64,000 nucleotides of DNA from positions 49,486 to 113,485 of the forward strand of contig JACRDI010000001.1 in assembly GCA_016218665.1 (NCBI GenBank), written 5' to 3'. Shown here one piece after another: positions 54,936-64,000 of the stretch. How positions within the stretch are numbered: the first letter of the stretch is position 1; every line of letters starts with the position of its first letter. The DNA comes from Desulfovibrio sp. Its GTDB lineage: Bacteria > Desulfobacterota > Desulfovibrionia > Desulfovibrionales > Desulfovibrionaceae. The notes beneath the pieces are model-generated. The model had not been told where the DNA came from. It did no database searches and worked only from the letters and a program-made list of their open reading frames with translations. The position numbers and the translations under genes are program-made.

Positions 54936-57674
54936 CTAGAAGGTGCGGCCCATGTTGAACTCGACCTTGTTGTTGCTGCTGTCGTACAGGTTGTCCAGGC
55001 CGTGGCCGTACTCGATCTTGAGCGGGCCCATGGGCGAGAACCACATGATGCCGACGCCCACGCTCTTATACAGCCCCAGCGGAGGACTCGCAAGGCCGCC
55101 TCGCGAGGTGCTGCTGAACCAGCCCTCCCCTTCCTTCCAGGCGTTGCCGGCGTCGAAGAAGCCGATGCCGTAGATGCCCATCTTCTTGCTCAAGGGGTAG
55201 TTCAGCTCCAGGTTGGTGAAGGCCTCCTTGGTGCCGTACACCGCGCCGTAGCCGTTGTCCTGCAGCGGGGTGATCTTGCGCTGGGAGTAGCCGCGCACCG
55301 TGCCCGAGCCGCCCAGGGCGAAGCGCTCGCTCACCGGGACGGAATCGTCGCTCAGGTTCTTGCCCACCACGCCCACCTGGCCGTGCCACTTGAACACCAG
55401 GTCGCCGATGAGGTTGTAGTACCAGGTGGAGTCGTAGATGCCCTTGATGAAGTTGTCGCTGCCCAGGAGCACGCCGCCGCCGTACATGAAGGTGAAGCTG
55501 TTCACCGTGCCGCTGGTTGGCAGGCTGGTGCCGCCGCCGTTGGTGGTGTCCCTCAGCAGCGTGGCCGAGGCGACGCTGGCGGTGTGCGTGCCGATGGAGT
55601 CGATGACCAGCTGCGAGGCGCTGGCGGTGTCCACGTCGTAGATCTTGTAGCGCTCCAGGCGGTAGTCCCACAGGACGCTGGTGTACTCGCCCAGCGGGTA
55701 GGAGAAGTTCACCTTGCCGCCGAGGGAGTCGCGGTTGTAGGCCACGTAGTCTTCCTTGCGGTCGAAGAGCTGCATGCCCACGCCCAGGTTGCTGTCGTCC
55801 CAGCGGGGGTTCATGGCGGTGAAGGTGTAGGCGGTCTTCTTGGCGCCCCACTGGCCGTTCAGGCTGGAGCTCCAGCCCTTGCCGAAGAGGTTGGCCTCCT
55901 CGATGGACGCGGCCAGGTACACGGAGTCGTACGTGGAGTAGCCCACGCCGCCGCCGATCTTGCCGGTATCCTTGTCCTTGACCTTGACCTTCAGGTCCAT
56001 CTCGTCCGGGTTGCCGGTGGGCACGGGCTCGATGTCCACGCTGGAGAAGTAGCCCAGCCTGTCCAGGCGCTCGCTGGAGCGCTTGAGCTTCTCGCCACTG
56101 AAGAGCGAGCCGTCGGCCAGGCGCATCTCGCGCAGGATGACGTTGTCGCGGGTCTTGGTGTTGCCCTCCACCAGCACGCGGCGGATGTGCACCTTCTGCA
56201 GCTTGCGCATGACGAAGATGACGTCGATGGTCTTCTCTTCGGGGTGGTCGTTCATGCGCACGTTGGCCTCGGCGTAGGCATAGCCGAAGTTGTTGTAGTA
56301 GTCGGTCAGGGCCTTCAGGTCGTCGCGCACGGCGGAACGGTCCAGAAAGTCCTTCTTCTTGGCGATCTCGGCCATCTTGGTGAGGGCGATGAGCTTGGGC
56401 TCGTCGGCGATGAGGTCGCCCTCGACGCGCACGCTCTCCACGCGGAAACGGGCGCCCTCCTCCACCTTGAAGGTGATGGTGATGCCGTCCTCGCCGATGG
56501 CCACCTCGGGCGCGCCCACCTTGGCGTCGATGAAGCCGCGGTTGTTGTAGTAGGCGGCCAGGGTGGCGCTGTCACGCTCAAGGAGCTCTTCCTTCAGCAC
56601 GCCGCTCTGGGTGAACCAGGAGAACATGCCGCGTTCCTTCACGGCCAGTTCGTCCTTCAGCTCGTCCTCGGAAAGCTGCTTGGCGCCCTGGATGACGATC
56701 TTCTTGATGTAGAGCTTCTTGCCCTCGTCGATGACGAAGTTGAGACGCGCCTGGCCCTGGCCGGCGGACTCGATCTCGTGGGTGACCTTGGCGTTGTAGT
56801 AGCCGTCCTTGCGGTACAGCTCGCGGATGGCGTTCATGTCCTCGGTGAGGACCTTGGGGTTCAGCACCGCTCCCTTCTTGGAGTTGGCCACCTTGAGGAG
56901 ATCCTCGCTCTTGAGCTCCTTGGCGCCCTTGACGCCGATGGCCTGGATGCGGGGCTTCTCCACCACGCGGACGATGAGCTTCTTGCCGCCGGAGGCATCG
57001 CGCAGGAGCGCCTTCACGTCGTCGAAGTAGCCCAGGTCGTACACCGTCTTCACGTCGGTGTTGATGGCCTTGAAGTCGATGGTGTCGCCCTTCTTGGTGC
57101 CCATGCGCATGAGGACCACTTCGCGGTCGAGGGCCACCGTGCCCTCCACGTCGATGTCCACGATGCGGTCCAGGCCCAGGAGGTCGCCCTTCATCTTGCC
57201 CACCAGCTCGTCCACCGCGGGCAGCAGGTTGATGAGGCCGTCCTTGCTGACGGACACGGGCACGGGAAGCTTGAGGCCGAAGGGATCGATGACGCGCACG
57301 TCGATGGAGAGCGTTTCGCCCAGCTGGCTGAAGCTGCCGGAAATGGCGTAGGTGGCGCCGGTGAGGAGCGCCCCCTCCTTGACGGCCTGCGGGTCCGTGG
57401 GCTTGAGGCCCTTGGCGGACAGGGCCTTCTCCAGCTCGGCCCGGGGAATGACCCGGAACCCGGCGTCGCCCAGGCGCTCGGAGAGCATGTCCTGCAGCCC
57501 CTGGCGGAGGTATTTCATGTCGTCGCCGGCGTTGACCTCGAACGGCAGGACGACCACCGAGACCTCCCGCGGGGAGGTGACGGCGGCCATGAACTGCCTG
57601 GGCGCGGCGAACACGGCCAGCGCCAGGGCCAGAACGGCCAGTGCGAAAAATTTGATCTTTCTACCCCTGGGCAT
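54936..57674 (-). CDS. bamA: outer membrane assembly factor BamA with extra N-terminal domain
   Basis: A 912-residue Omp85 protein that folds and inserts outer-membrane proteins. After the signal peptide (~8-24) comes a domain of about 130 residues (~38-165: VSVVVLPFEVNAGDDMKYLR, LSERLGDAGFRVIPRAELEK, TYAISGSFSQLGETLSIDVR) that resembles the CsgG/FlgO/TolB-N type fold and is absent from E. coli BamA (810 residues). Five POTRA domains follow (~170-560), then the 16-strand barrel. The last residues, EFNMGRTF, end in Phe as an outer-membrane beta-signal. The start overlaps the lolD end by 14 bp. Confidence 0.93.
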   Translation of the reverse strand: MPRGRKIKFFALAVLALALAVFAAPRQFMAAVTSPREVSVVVLPFEVNAGDDMKYLRQGLQDMLSERLGDAGFRVIPRAELEKALSAKGLKPTDPQAVKEGALLTGATYAISGSFSQLGETLSIDVRVIDPFGLKLPVPVSVSKDGLINLLPAVDELVGKMKGDLLGLDRIVDIDVEGTVALDREVVLMRMGTKKGDTIDFKAINTDVKTVYDLGYFDDVKALLRDASGGKKLIVRVVEKPRIQAIGVKGAKELKSEDLLKVANSKKGAVLNPKVLTEDMNAIRELYRKDGYYNAKVTHEIESAGQGQARLNFVIDEGKKLYIKKIVIQGAKQLSEDELKDELAVKERGMFSWFTQSGVLKEELLERDSATLAAYYNNRGFIDAKVGAPEVAIGEDGITITFKVEEGARFRVESVRVEGDLIADEPKLIALTKMAEIAKKKDFLDRSAVRDDLKALTDYYNNFGYAYAEANVRMNDHPEEKTIDVIFVMRKLQKVHIRRVLVEGNTKTRDNVILREMRLADGSLFSGEKLKRSSERLDRLGYFSSVDIEPVPTGNPDEMDLKVKVKDKDTGKIGGGVGYSTYDSVYLAASIEEANLFGKGWSSSLNGQWGAKKTAYTFTAMNPRWDDSNLGVGMQLFDRKEDYVAYNRDSLGGKVNFSYPLGEYTSVLWDYRLERYKIYDVDTASASQLVIDSIGTHTASVASATLLRDTTNGGGTSLPTSGTVNSFTFMYGGGVLLGSDNFIKGIYDSTWYYNLIGDLVFKWHGQVGVVGKNLSDDSVPVSERFALGGSGTVRGYSQRKITPLQDNGYGAVYGTKEAFTNLELNYPLSKKMGIYGIGFFDAGNAWKEGEGWFSSTSRGGLASPPLGLYKSVGVGIMWFSPMGPLKIEYGHGLDNLYDSSNNKVEFNMGRTF

Positions 57675-58347
57675 AGAGCACTCCCAATCGCAACTCCAGC
57701 CGCCGCCCCATGACGTTAGCCAGCTCTATGTTATGCGTTACGACCACGAAAGTCATCCCCAAGTCCCTGTTCAGGGACACCAGGAGTTCGCCGATCATCC
57801 TGCCCGTCTTCTCGTCCAGGTTGCCGGTGGGCTCGTCGGCCAGAAGGGCCTTCGGCCTCAGCAGGATGGCCCTCGCGATGGCGGCCCTCTGGCGTTCTCC
57901 GCCGGAGAGCGTGGTCACAGGGAAGCCCATCCTCGCCTTCAGCCCCACCAGCTCCAGGGCCTCTCGCGCAAGCTCCAGGGACTCCTCCCTGCTCTTGCCG
58001 GCGATGAGGCCGGGCATGGCGACGTTCTCCAGGGTCGTGAACTCCGGCAACAGGTGGTGGAACTGGAAGACGAATCCGATGTCCCTGTTGCGGAGCGCGG
58101 CCCTGCGCCTGCCGTCCAGACTTCCCAGGTTCTGCCCGGCGAAGAAGATCTCTCCGCTGGTGGGCGCGTCCAGGCTGCCCAGAAGGTGCAGGAGGGTCGT
58201 CTTCCCGGAGCCCGATGCACCAAGGATGGCGATGGATTCTCCGGGCATGATGGTCAGGTCGATCCCGTCCAGCACCGTGAGGCGCTCTGCGGGCCCAGCA
58301 AATTCCTTGCCAACCTTGTTCAGCAGGTATAGCGGCTCTTTACTCAT
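57661..58347 (-). CDS. lolD: lipoprotein-releasing ATPase LolD
   Basis: A 228-residue ABC ATPase that powers release of outer-membrane lipoproteins from the inner membrane. Walker A is GASGSGKTT (~43-51), the signature is LSGGERQRAAIARA (~146-159) and Walker B is [14 protein letters not shown] (~166-179). The LolD-type QFHHLLPEFTTLENV motif follows Walker A. The start overlaps the permease end by 8 bp. No LolA or LolB is in the window. Confidence 0.94.
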   Translation of the reverse strand: MSKEPLYLLNKVGKEFAGPAERLTVLDGIDLTIMPGESIAILGASGSGKTTLLHLLGSLDAPTSGEIFFAGQNLGSLDGRRRAALRNRDIGFVFQFHHLLPEFTTLENVAMPGLIAGKSREESLELAREALELVGLKARMGFPVTTLSGGERQRAAIARAILLRPKALLADEPTGNLDEKTGRMIGELLVSLNRDLGMTFVVVTHNIELANVMGRRLELRLGVLYAQG

Positions 58348-59565
58348 AACGCAAGGCGTCCGAGGGTTTAAGCGTTGCCGCGCGCCTGGCGGGGTACAGG
58401 GTGGACAGGAAGCACAGGCCCAAAGCCGCCACGCCGATGAGCGTCATGTCCAGCAATTCCAGCCGCACCGGCAAATAATCGACGGGGTACACGTCGCTCG
58501 GCAGCTTGATGAACTGGTACTTCTTGAGCAGCAGCGCCACCGGAATGCCCAGGCCGTAGCCCAGGGCCGTGCCCACCGCGCCGATGAAGCTGCCCTGGTA
58601 CATGAAGATGCGGCGGATCATGCCCTCGTCCGCGCCCAGGCTCATCATCACGGCGATGTCCTTGGTCTTCTGCATCACCAGCATCACCAGCATGGTGACG
58701 ATGCTGAAGGAGCCCACCAGCACGATCATGGCCAGGATGATGAACATGGCCGTTTTTTCCAGCTCCAGGGCCGCAAAGAGATTGGCGTTCATTTCCTGCC
58801 AGTTGCGCACGTACACGGGGTACTCGTGCAGCTTCGCGCGCAGCAGTTCGCTCACCTCGCCGGCCTTGTACACGTCGTTCAGGCGCACTTCCAGGCCGGA
58901 GACGATGTTCTCCTTGAACCCCAGCAGGTTGCGCGCGGCGTCCACGGTCACGTAGCCCAGGGTGGCGTCGTACTCGTACATGCCGGTACGGAAGATGCCC
59001 GCCACGCGGAACACCCGCACCTTGGGGGTGAAGCCCACCGCGCTCTGCGTGCCCGTGGGCGAAAGCAGGTTCACCGTGGCGCCAAGGCCGAGGCCCAGGC
59101 GTTTGGCCATCTCCGCGCCGATGACCACCCCGGGCAGGCCGTCCTTCTCCTCCAGATCCTTGACGTTGCCGGAGACCATGTCCTTGCTCACGCTCAAGAC
59201 CTGGTCCGCGGTGCCGATCTCGATGCCGCGCAGCACCACGCCCTTCACGCCGCCGCTGGCGGAGAGCATGACCTCGGAGTAGACGAAGGGCGTGACGCCC
59301 TTGACTCCCGGCACCTGGCGTATCAGGTCGGCCATGGCCTGGTGGTCGCGGATGCCGCCCGTGAAGGCGCTGACGATGACATGGGCGTTGACGCCCAGGA
59401 TCTTGTCGCGCAGGTCCTTGGTGAAGCCGGTCATCACCCCGATGACCACGATGAGCGCGGCCACGCCCAGCGCCACACCGCACACCGCGAAGAGCGAGAT
59501 CACCGCGATGAACGACTGTTTGCGCAGCGCGAAGATGTAGCGCAGGGCAACGACGAATTCGAAGC

Positions 59566-59569
<4 letters not shown>
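58340..59569 (-). CDS. lolE: lipoprotein-releasing ABC permease LolC/E
   Basis: A 409-residue permease with one N-terminal helix (~20-48), a large periplasmic domain and three C-terminal helices (~275-300, ~320-345, ~375-400). The motif MVLVGSFSIVTMLVMLVMQK and MQKTKDIAVMMSLGADEGMI are typical of LolC/E. One permease gene is present, as in genera with a homodimeric LolF-type system; whether it is C-, E- or F-like is not certain. The start overlaps the lysS stop (ATGA). Confidence 0.9.
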
Positions 59570-61203
<1,634 letters not shown>

Positions 61204-61405
61204 AACGGGTCTCTCCCTAGGGATGTGCAGACTCTAAAAAATGTCTCAAACCATTTGCATGGCTAAGCCGACTGCCTATGCCATACGTCCCCGGCAGTCA
61301 AGGGCGGGAGATACTCCGCCGGGCTGGCGAAGTCAAAAACTATGATGCGCGATGCGCGATGCGCAAGCGCCCTCCGCGCGCCCCAAAAAAAGCGCGAGAA
61401 ACTGC

Positions 61406-61435
61406 TTGACCTTGAAAGCGAGTTCGGCGTAAAGA
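61406..61435 (+). promoter_or_regulatory. candidate promoter of tRNA-Asn
   Basis: TTGACC (61406-61411), an 18-nt spacer and TAAAGA (61430-61435), three of six for the -10. It would start transcription about 20 nt before the mature tRNA. Confidence 0.45.
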
Positions 61436-61460
61436 GTCCTCCGCCGCTTGAAGCGGCCTT

Positions 61461-61536
61461 TCCCCGGTAGCTCAATCGGCAGAGCGGGTGACTGTTAATC
61501 ACTAGGTTCGCGGTTCAAGTCCGTGTCGGGGAGCCA
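61461..61536 (+). tRNA. tRNA-Asn (anticodon GTT)
   Basis: A 76-nt cloverleaf. The acceptor stem is TCCCCGG with TCGGGGA (one G-T pair), the discriminator is G and the CCA end is encoded. The D-arm is in TAGCTCAATCGGCAGAG. The anticodon stem-loop is GGTGA-CTGTTAA-TCACT with GTT at 61494-61496, and the T-loop is TTCAAGT. As a G34 tRNA it is a substrate for the Tgt encoded at 43.6 kb. It borders a restriction gene and may be an integration site. Confidence 0.97.
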
Positions 61537-61544
61537 GAAAGATC

Positions 61545-61580
61545 AAGGGCTTCAGACGAAATGTCTGAAGCCCTTTTTCC
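61545..61580 (+). terminator. terminator of tRNA-Asn
   Basis: AAGGGCTTCAGAC (61545-61557) and GTCTGAAGCCCTT (61563-61575) form a 13-bp perfect stem with loop GAAAT, followed by a T-run (61574-61578). Confidence 0.9.
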
Positions 61581-61708
61581 TTTGCTAGCGGCTTTGTCCC
61601 GCCCCTGTCCCGCTTTTTTGCGTGGTGATGAGTGAAGGATGACTCAGAACCCCTTAGGATTCTCCTCACCAGCCCGAAGCCCTTCCTCGAAATATTGACT
61701 GTTGCGGC

Positions 61709-64000
61709 CTACGCCCTCGCCTCGTACACGCTGGCCCCGGCCCCAGCGTAGCTGTCGTACACGTGGCGGAAGGCGAGGTCGCACTTCAAGTCGTACAGGG
61801 CCGGGGTGTAGACCCTCGGCAGGTGATCCAAGACAACCTTCACGGTCTGCCTGACCGCCGCCTGGGCCTGTTGCCGGTTTCGCCAGTCCAGGACCAGCTT
61901 CTCGGCCTTGAGCTTCTCCAGCAGCTCCTTGCACACCTTCTTGACCTCGGCCTTCTCCTTCTCGGTCAGGTCCGGTTCGGGCTTGGTGAGGATGTCGAAC
62001 ATGGCCAGTTCCTCTTCGGTCAGCCCTTCCCGCATGGCCCGCTGGTCCTCCTCGTTGAGGCTCTGGGCCAAGTCGATGAGCTGGGCGAAGAAGGCCTCGG
62101 TGGTCTGGCTGCCCGCGTTGTAGGCGTCGATGAGCCGCTGGAACCGCTCCAGGAAGTCAGCCCGCATCTTGTTCCGGGCCACCATTGAGGCAAGCCTCTC
62201 GCTGATCAGGGCGCGGAGCTTCTCGGCTTCGGTCCGTTTGCGGCCCTCGGTGAACTGCCCCCGGAGCTTGTCGAAGTCGATCTGGCTGAGGTCCACCAGT
62301 GGCTGCTCAGGACCGCCAGCAGGCATGACATAGGGGTCTGCCGCCACGGAACGGTCAAGGAGGTCCTCCACCTGCTCCATGATCTGCGAGATGTCCGCAG
62401 GCGGTACCAGCCCCCTGATCTTCTGGGCCAGCACGGAAAACAGCACCACGTCCGGCGTCACCTGGCTCGCCATGGCGTCGGGCAGGATGGCCCGGTACAC
62501 GCGGCAGGCCGTCACCACCTTGGACATGAAGGCGCTCTTGTCCTCTTCCTTGGCGATGAGGGCCTCCACAGCATCGTCCAGCAGGGCCACCTTCTGGAAG
62601 CCCTGGGCCGACTTGATCTTGCCGCAGTCCACGCCGCGCTCCTGGCAGAACACCCCCAGTTGGGCCAAGAGGTCCTTCAGGATGGCCAAGAGCTTGTCCT
62701 TGCCCTTGATGGGGCTGTCGCCGCTCCCGCTGGCCGTGGGACTGCCGTAGATGGCCAGGGCCTTCTGGAGGTCGCGGAACACGCCCACGTAGTCCACGAT
62801 CAGCCCGGCCTGCTTGCCGGGGTAGCGGCGGTTGGCCCTGGCGATGGTCTGCATGAGGCTGTGGTTCCGCATGGGCTTGTCCAGGTACAGCGTCGAGCAT
62901 GACGGCACGTCGAACCCGGTGATCCACATGGCGCACACGAAGACGAGTCGGAGCCGATCGTCCGGGGTCTTGAACTTCTCGTCCAGGTCCTGCTCCACCA
63001 TGCGCTTGCGGTGCGGGGTGATGTCCAGACCCTTGGCCGCAAGGTCCTCTTGCTCGTTCTGCCCCTGGGAGACCACCACGGCCATGTCCATGGCCTCCAT
63101 CTCCGCGATCTTCGCCGTGAGCATCTCCCGCTCGGCCTCGGGCGCCAAGGGCAGGGAGACCTTCAGCTTGTCCAGATACTCCTTCCAGTGAGCCTGGACC
63201 TTGTCGTACATGCGGACAGCCGTGGCCTTGTCGATGCAGATGACCATGGCCTTGCCGCGATGTCCTCGGCCCATGAAGTGCTGGACGATGTCCTCGGCCA
63301 CGGTCTCAAGGCGGTCTTCGCGGGTGATGAGGTGGTACTCGCGGGCGAACTCCCGCTCCACCTTGCGCTCCTGCGCCTCGTCCAGTTCCGCCTCCTCCAG
63401 CAGCCGCTCCAGGTCCTCGCCCAGGTCCTTGTTGGTCAGCTGCAACTCAGGGATGCGGTTCTCGTAGTACAGCGGCACCGTGGCCCCGTCCTCGATGGAC
63501 TGGGCGAAGTTGTAGACGGAGATGTAGCTGCCGAAGACTTCCTTGGTGCGCTCCTCGCCCACGATGAGCGGCGTCCCGGTGAACCCCAGGAAGGCGGCAT
63601 TGGGCAGGGCGTTGCGCATGTTCAGGGCGAAGGTGTCGTACTGCGACCTGTGGGCCTCGTCGGTGATGACGATGATGTCCCGGCGCTCGGACAGGGTCGG
63701 GTAGGTAGCCCCGTTCTCGGTGCGGAACTTCTGGATCAGCGTGAAGACGTAGCGGTGATCCTCGGACAGCAACTGCTGGAGGTGGGCGCAGCTGTCCGCG
63801 TGCGCTTCGGTCTCGGTGACGGCCCCGGTGGCGGCGAAGGTCTTGTATATCTGCCTGTCCAGTTCGTCGCGGTCGGTGACGAGGAGGAAGGTCCAGTTGC
63901 CCGGCACGGTGCGGTGGATCTTCTGGGTGAAGAAGACCATGGACAGGGACTTGCCGCTGCCCTGCGTGTGCCAGAACACGCCCAGCCGCCCCTTGTTCTC
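61709..64000 (-). CDS. hsdR: type I restriction enzyme HsdR subunit (5' part outside window)
   Basis: The C-terminal 763 residues of a type I restriction endonuclease motor subunit, which translocates DNA and cleaves unmethylated sites. The frame is open to the last base, so the N-terminal nuclease domain is off the right edge; the first GTG in view (63979) is internal. Helicase motifs are VFWHTQGSGKS (Walker A), VITDEAHRSQYD (DEAH) and FLGFTGTPL (motif III). ARANRRYPGKQAG is motif VI. The last ~250 residues form the helical domain that binds the methylase core. hsdM and hsdS are not in the window. It is transcribed towards the tRNA-Asn. Confidence 0.93.
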   Translation of the reverse strand, partial: ENKGRLGVFWHTQGSGKSLSMVFFTQKIHRTVPGNWTFLLVTDRDELDRQIYKTFAATGAVTETEAHADSCAHLQQLLSEDHRYVFTLIQKFRTENGATYPTLSERRDIIVITDEAHRSQYDTFALNMRNALPNAAFLGFTGTPLIVGEERTKEVFGSYISVYNFAQSIEDGATVPLYYENRIPELQLTNKDLGEDLERLLEEAELDEAQERKVEREFAREYHLITREDRLETVAEDIVQHFMGRGHRGKAMVICIDKATAVRMYDKVQAHWKEYLDKLKVSLPLAPEAEREMLTAKIAEMEAMDMAVVVSQGQNEQEDLAAKGLDITPHRKRMVEQDLDEKFKTPDDRLRLVFVCAMWITGFDVPSCSTLYLDKPMRNHSLMQTIARANRRYPGKQAGLIVDYVGVFRDLQKALAIYGSPTASGSGDSPIKGKDKLLAILKDLLAQLGVFCQERGVDCGKIKSAQGFQKVALLDDAVEALIAKEEDKSAFMSKVVTACRVYRAILPDAMASQVTPDVVLFSVLAQKIRGLVPPADISQIMEQVEDLLDRSVAADPYVMPAGGPEQPLVDLSQIDFDKLRGQFTEGRKRTEAEKLRALISERLASMVARNKMRADFLERFQRLIDAYNAGSQTTEAFFAQLIDLAQSLNEEDQRAMREGLTEEELAMFDILTKPEPDLTEKEKAEVKKVCKELLEKLKAEKLVLDWRNRQQAQAAVRQTVKVVLDHLPRVYTPALYDLKCDLAFRHVYDSYAGAGASVYEARA

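Noticed and set aside
54912..57713. A 933-codon plus-strand frame opposite bamA
   Set aside because: It mirrors bamA almost exactly. The His/Val/Glu-rich repetitive composition is typical of the antisense of a GC-rich gene.
61204..61460. A T-box or other riboswitch controlling lysS
   Set aside because: No T-box sequence or specifier hairpin is apparent, and T-boxes are rare in this group.

Overview
The window is GC-rich chromosomal DNA from a dissimilatory sulfate-reducing deltaproteobacterium, most likely a member of the Desulfovibrionaceae. The strongest evidence is a complete dsrA-dsrB-dsrD operon whose siroheme-cluster cysteines sit at the same residue numbers as in Desulfovibrio vulgaris, followed by a CbiA/DsrN-type amidase. 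Supporting features are a c-type heme chemoreceptor, lipid A genes, a tol-pal system and a BamA/Lol system, all of which imply a Gram-negative envelope. I do not name a species.

Layout. 0-5.9 kb: the end of a CHASE2-adenylate/guanylate cyclase, then (minus strand) dsrA-dsrB-dsrD-cbiA/dsrN. 5.9-14.1 kb (mostly plus): a YkgJ cysteine-cluster protein with a small partner, a Na/Ca-type exchanger, a CocE/S15 hydrolase, a CBS protein with an HPP membrane protein, a convergent ClC channel with CBS domains, and a TerC/Alx protein. 14.1-20.5 kb: a periplasmic rhodanese with a MauE/DoxX-like membrane partner, a small conserved gene broken by a one-base frameshift, chromate transporter chrA, and a MacA/MacB-type export system. 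20.5-24.4 kb: a repeat-rich gap, a GAF protein ending in an orphan histidine-kinase phosphoacceptor-like helix, a heme-binding chemoreceptor, and a second gap holding a tandem repeat.

24.4-29.2 kb: a full branched-chain amino-acid type ABC importer (livK-H-M-G-F order on the minus strand). 29.4-31 kb: gmhA, a lone response regulator and pgpA, followed by a non-coding gap with 13- and 14-bp tandem repeats. 31.4-38.2 kb (minus): miaB, a bifunctional-nuclease-fold protein, a PHP phosphoesterase, then tolQ-tolR-tolA-tolB, and pal with its own promoter. 38.4-42.5 kb (minus): three translationally overlapping genes (an APH-like kinase, an APS-kinase-like P-loop kinase, an NnrU/ICMT-like membrane protein), then a PfkB kinase, cutA and a small c-type cytochrome. 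42.7-45.4 kb (plus): nth-tgt-ydcF, linked by ATGA overlaps. 45.5-46.3 kb: a Fur-family regulator divergent from a 56-residue membrane protein.

46.3-61.2 kb (minus) is one tightly packed envelope-biogenesis cluster, in transcription order lysS, lolC/E, lolD, bamA, skp/ompH, lpxD, fabZ, lpxA, lpxI, asmA, yihY. It joins lipoprotein export, outer-membrane protein assembly and lipid A synthesis. At 61.46 kb a tRNA-Asn(GTT) separates this core region from a type I restriction hsdR gene that runs off the right edge, which looks like the start of a genomic island.

No CRISPR array, insertion sequence or prophage is visible. The items most worth following up are the APH/APS-kinase-like/NnrU module, the rhodanese-MauE pair, the orphan GAF-phosphoacceptor protein beside the heme chemoreceptor, the BamA with an extra N-terminal domain, the frameshifted small gene, and the intergenic repeats.
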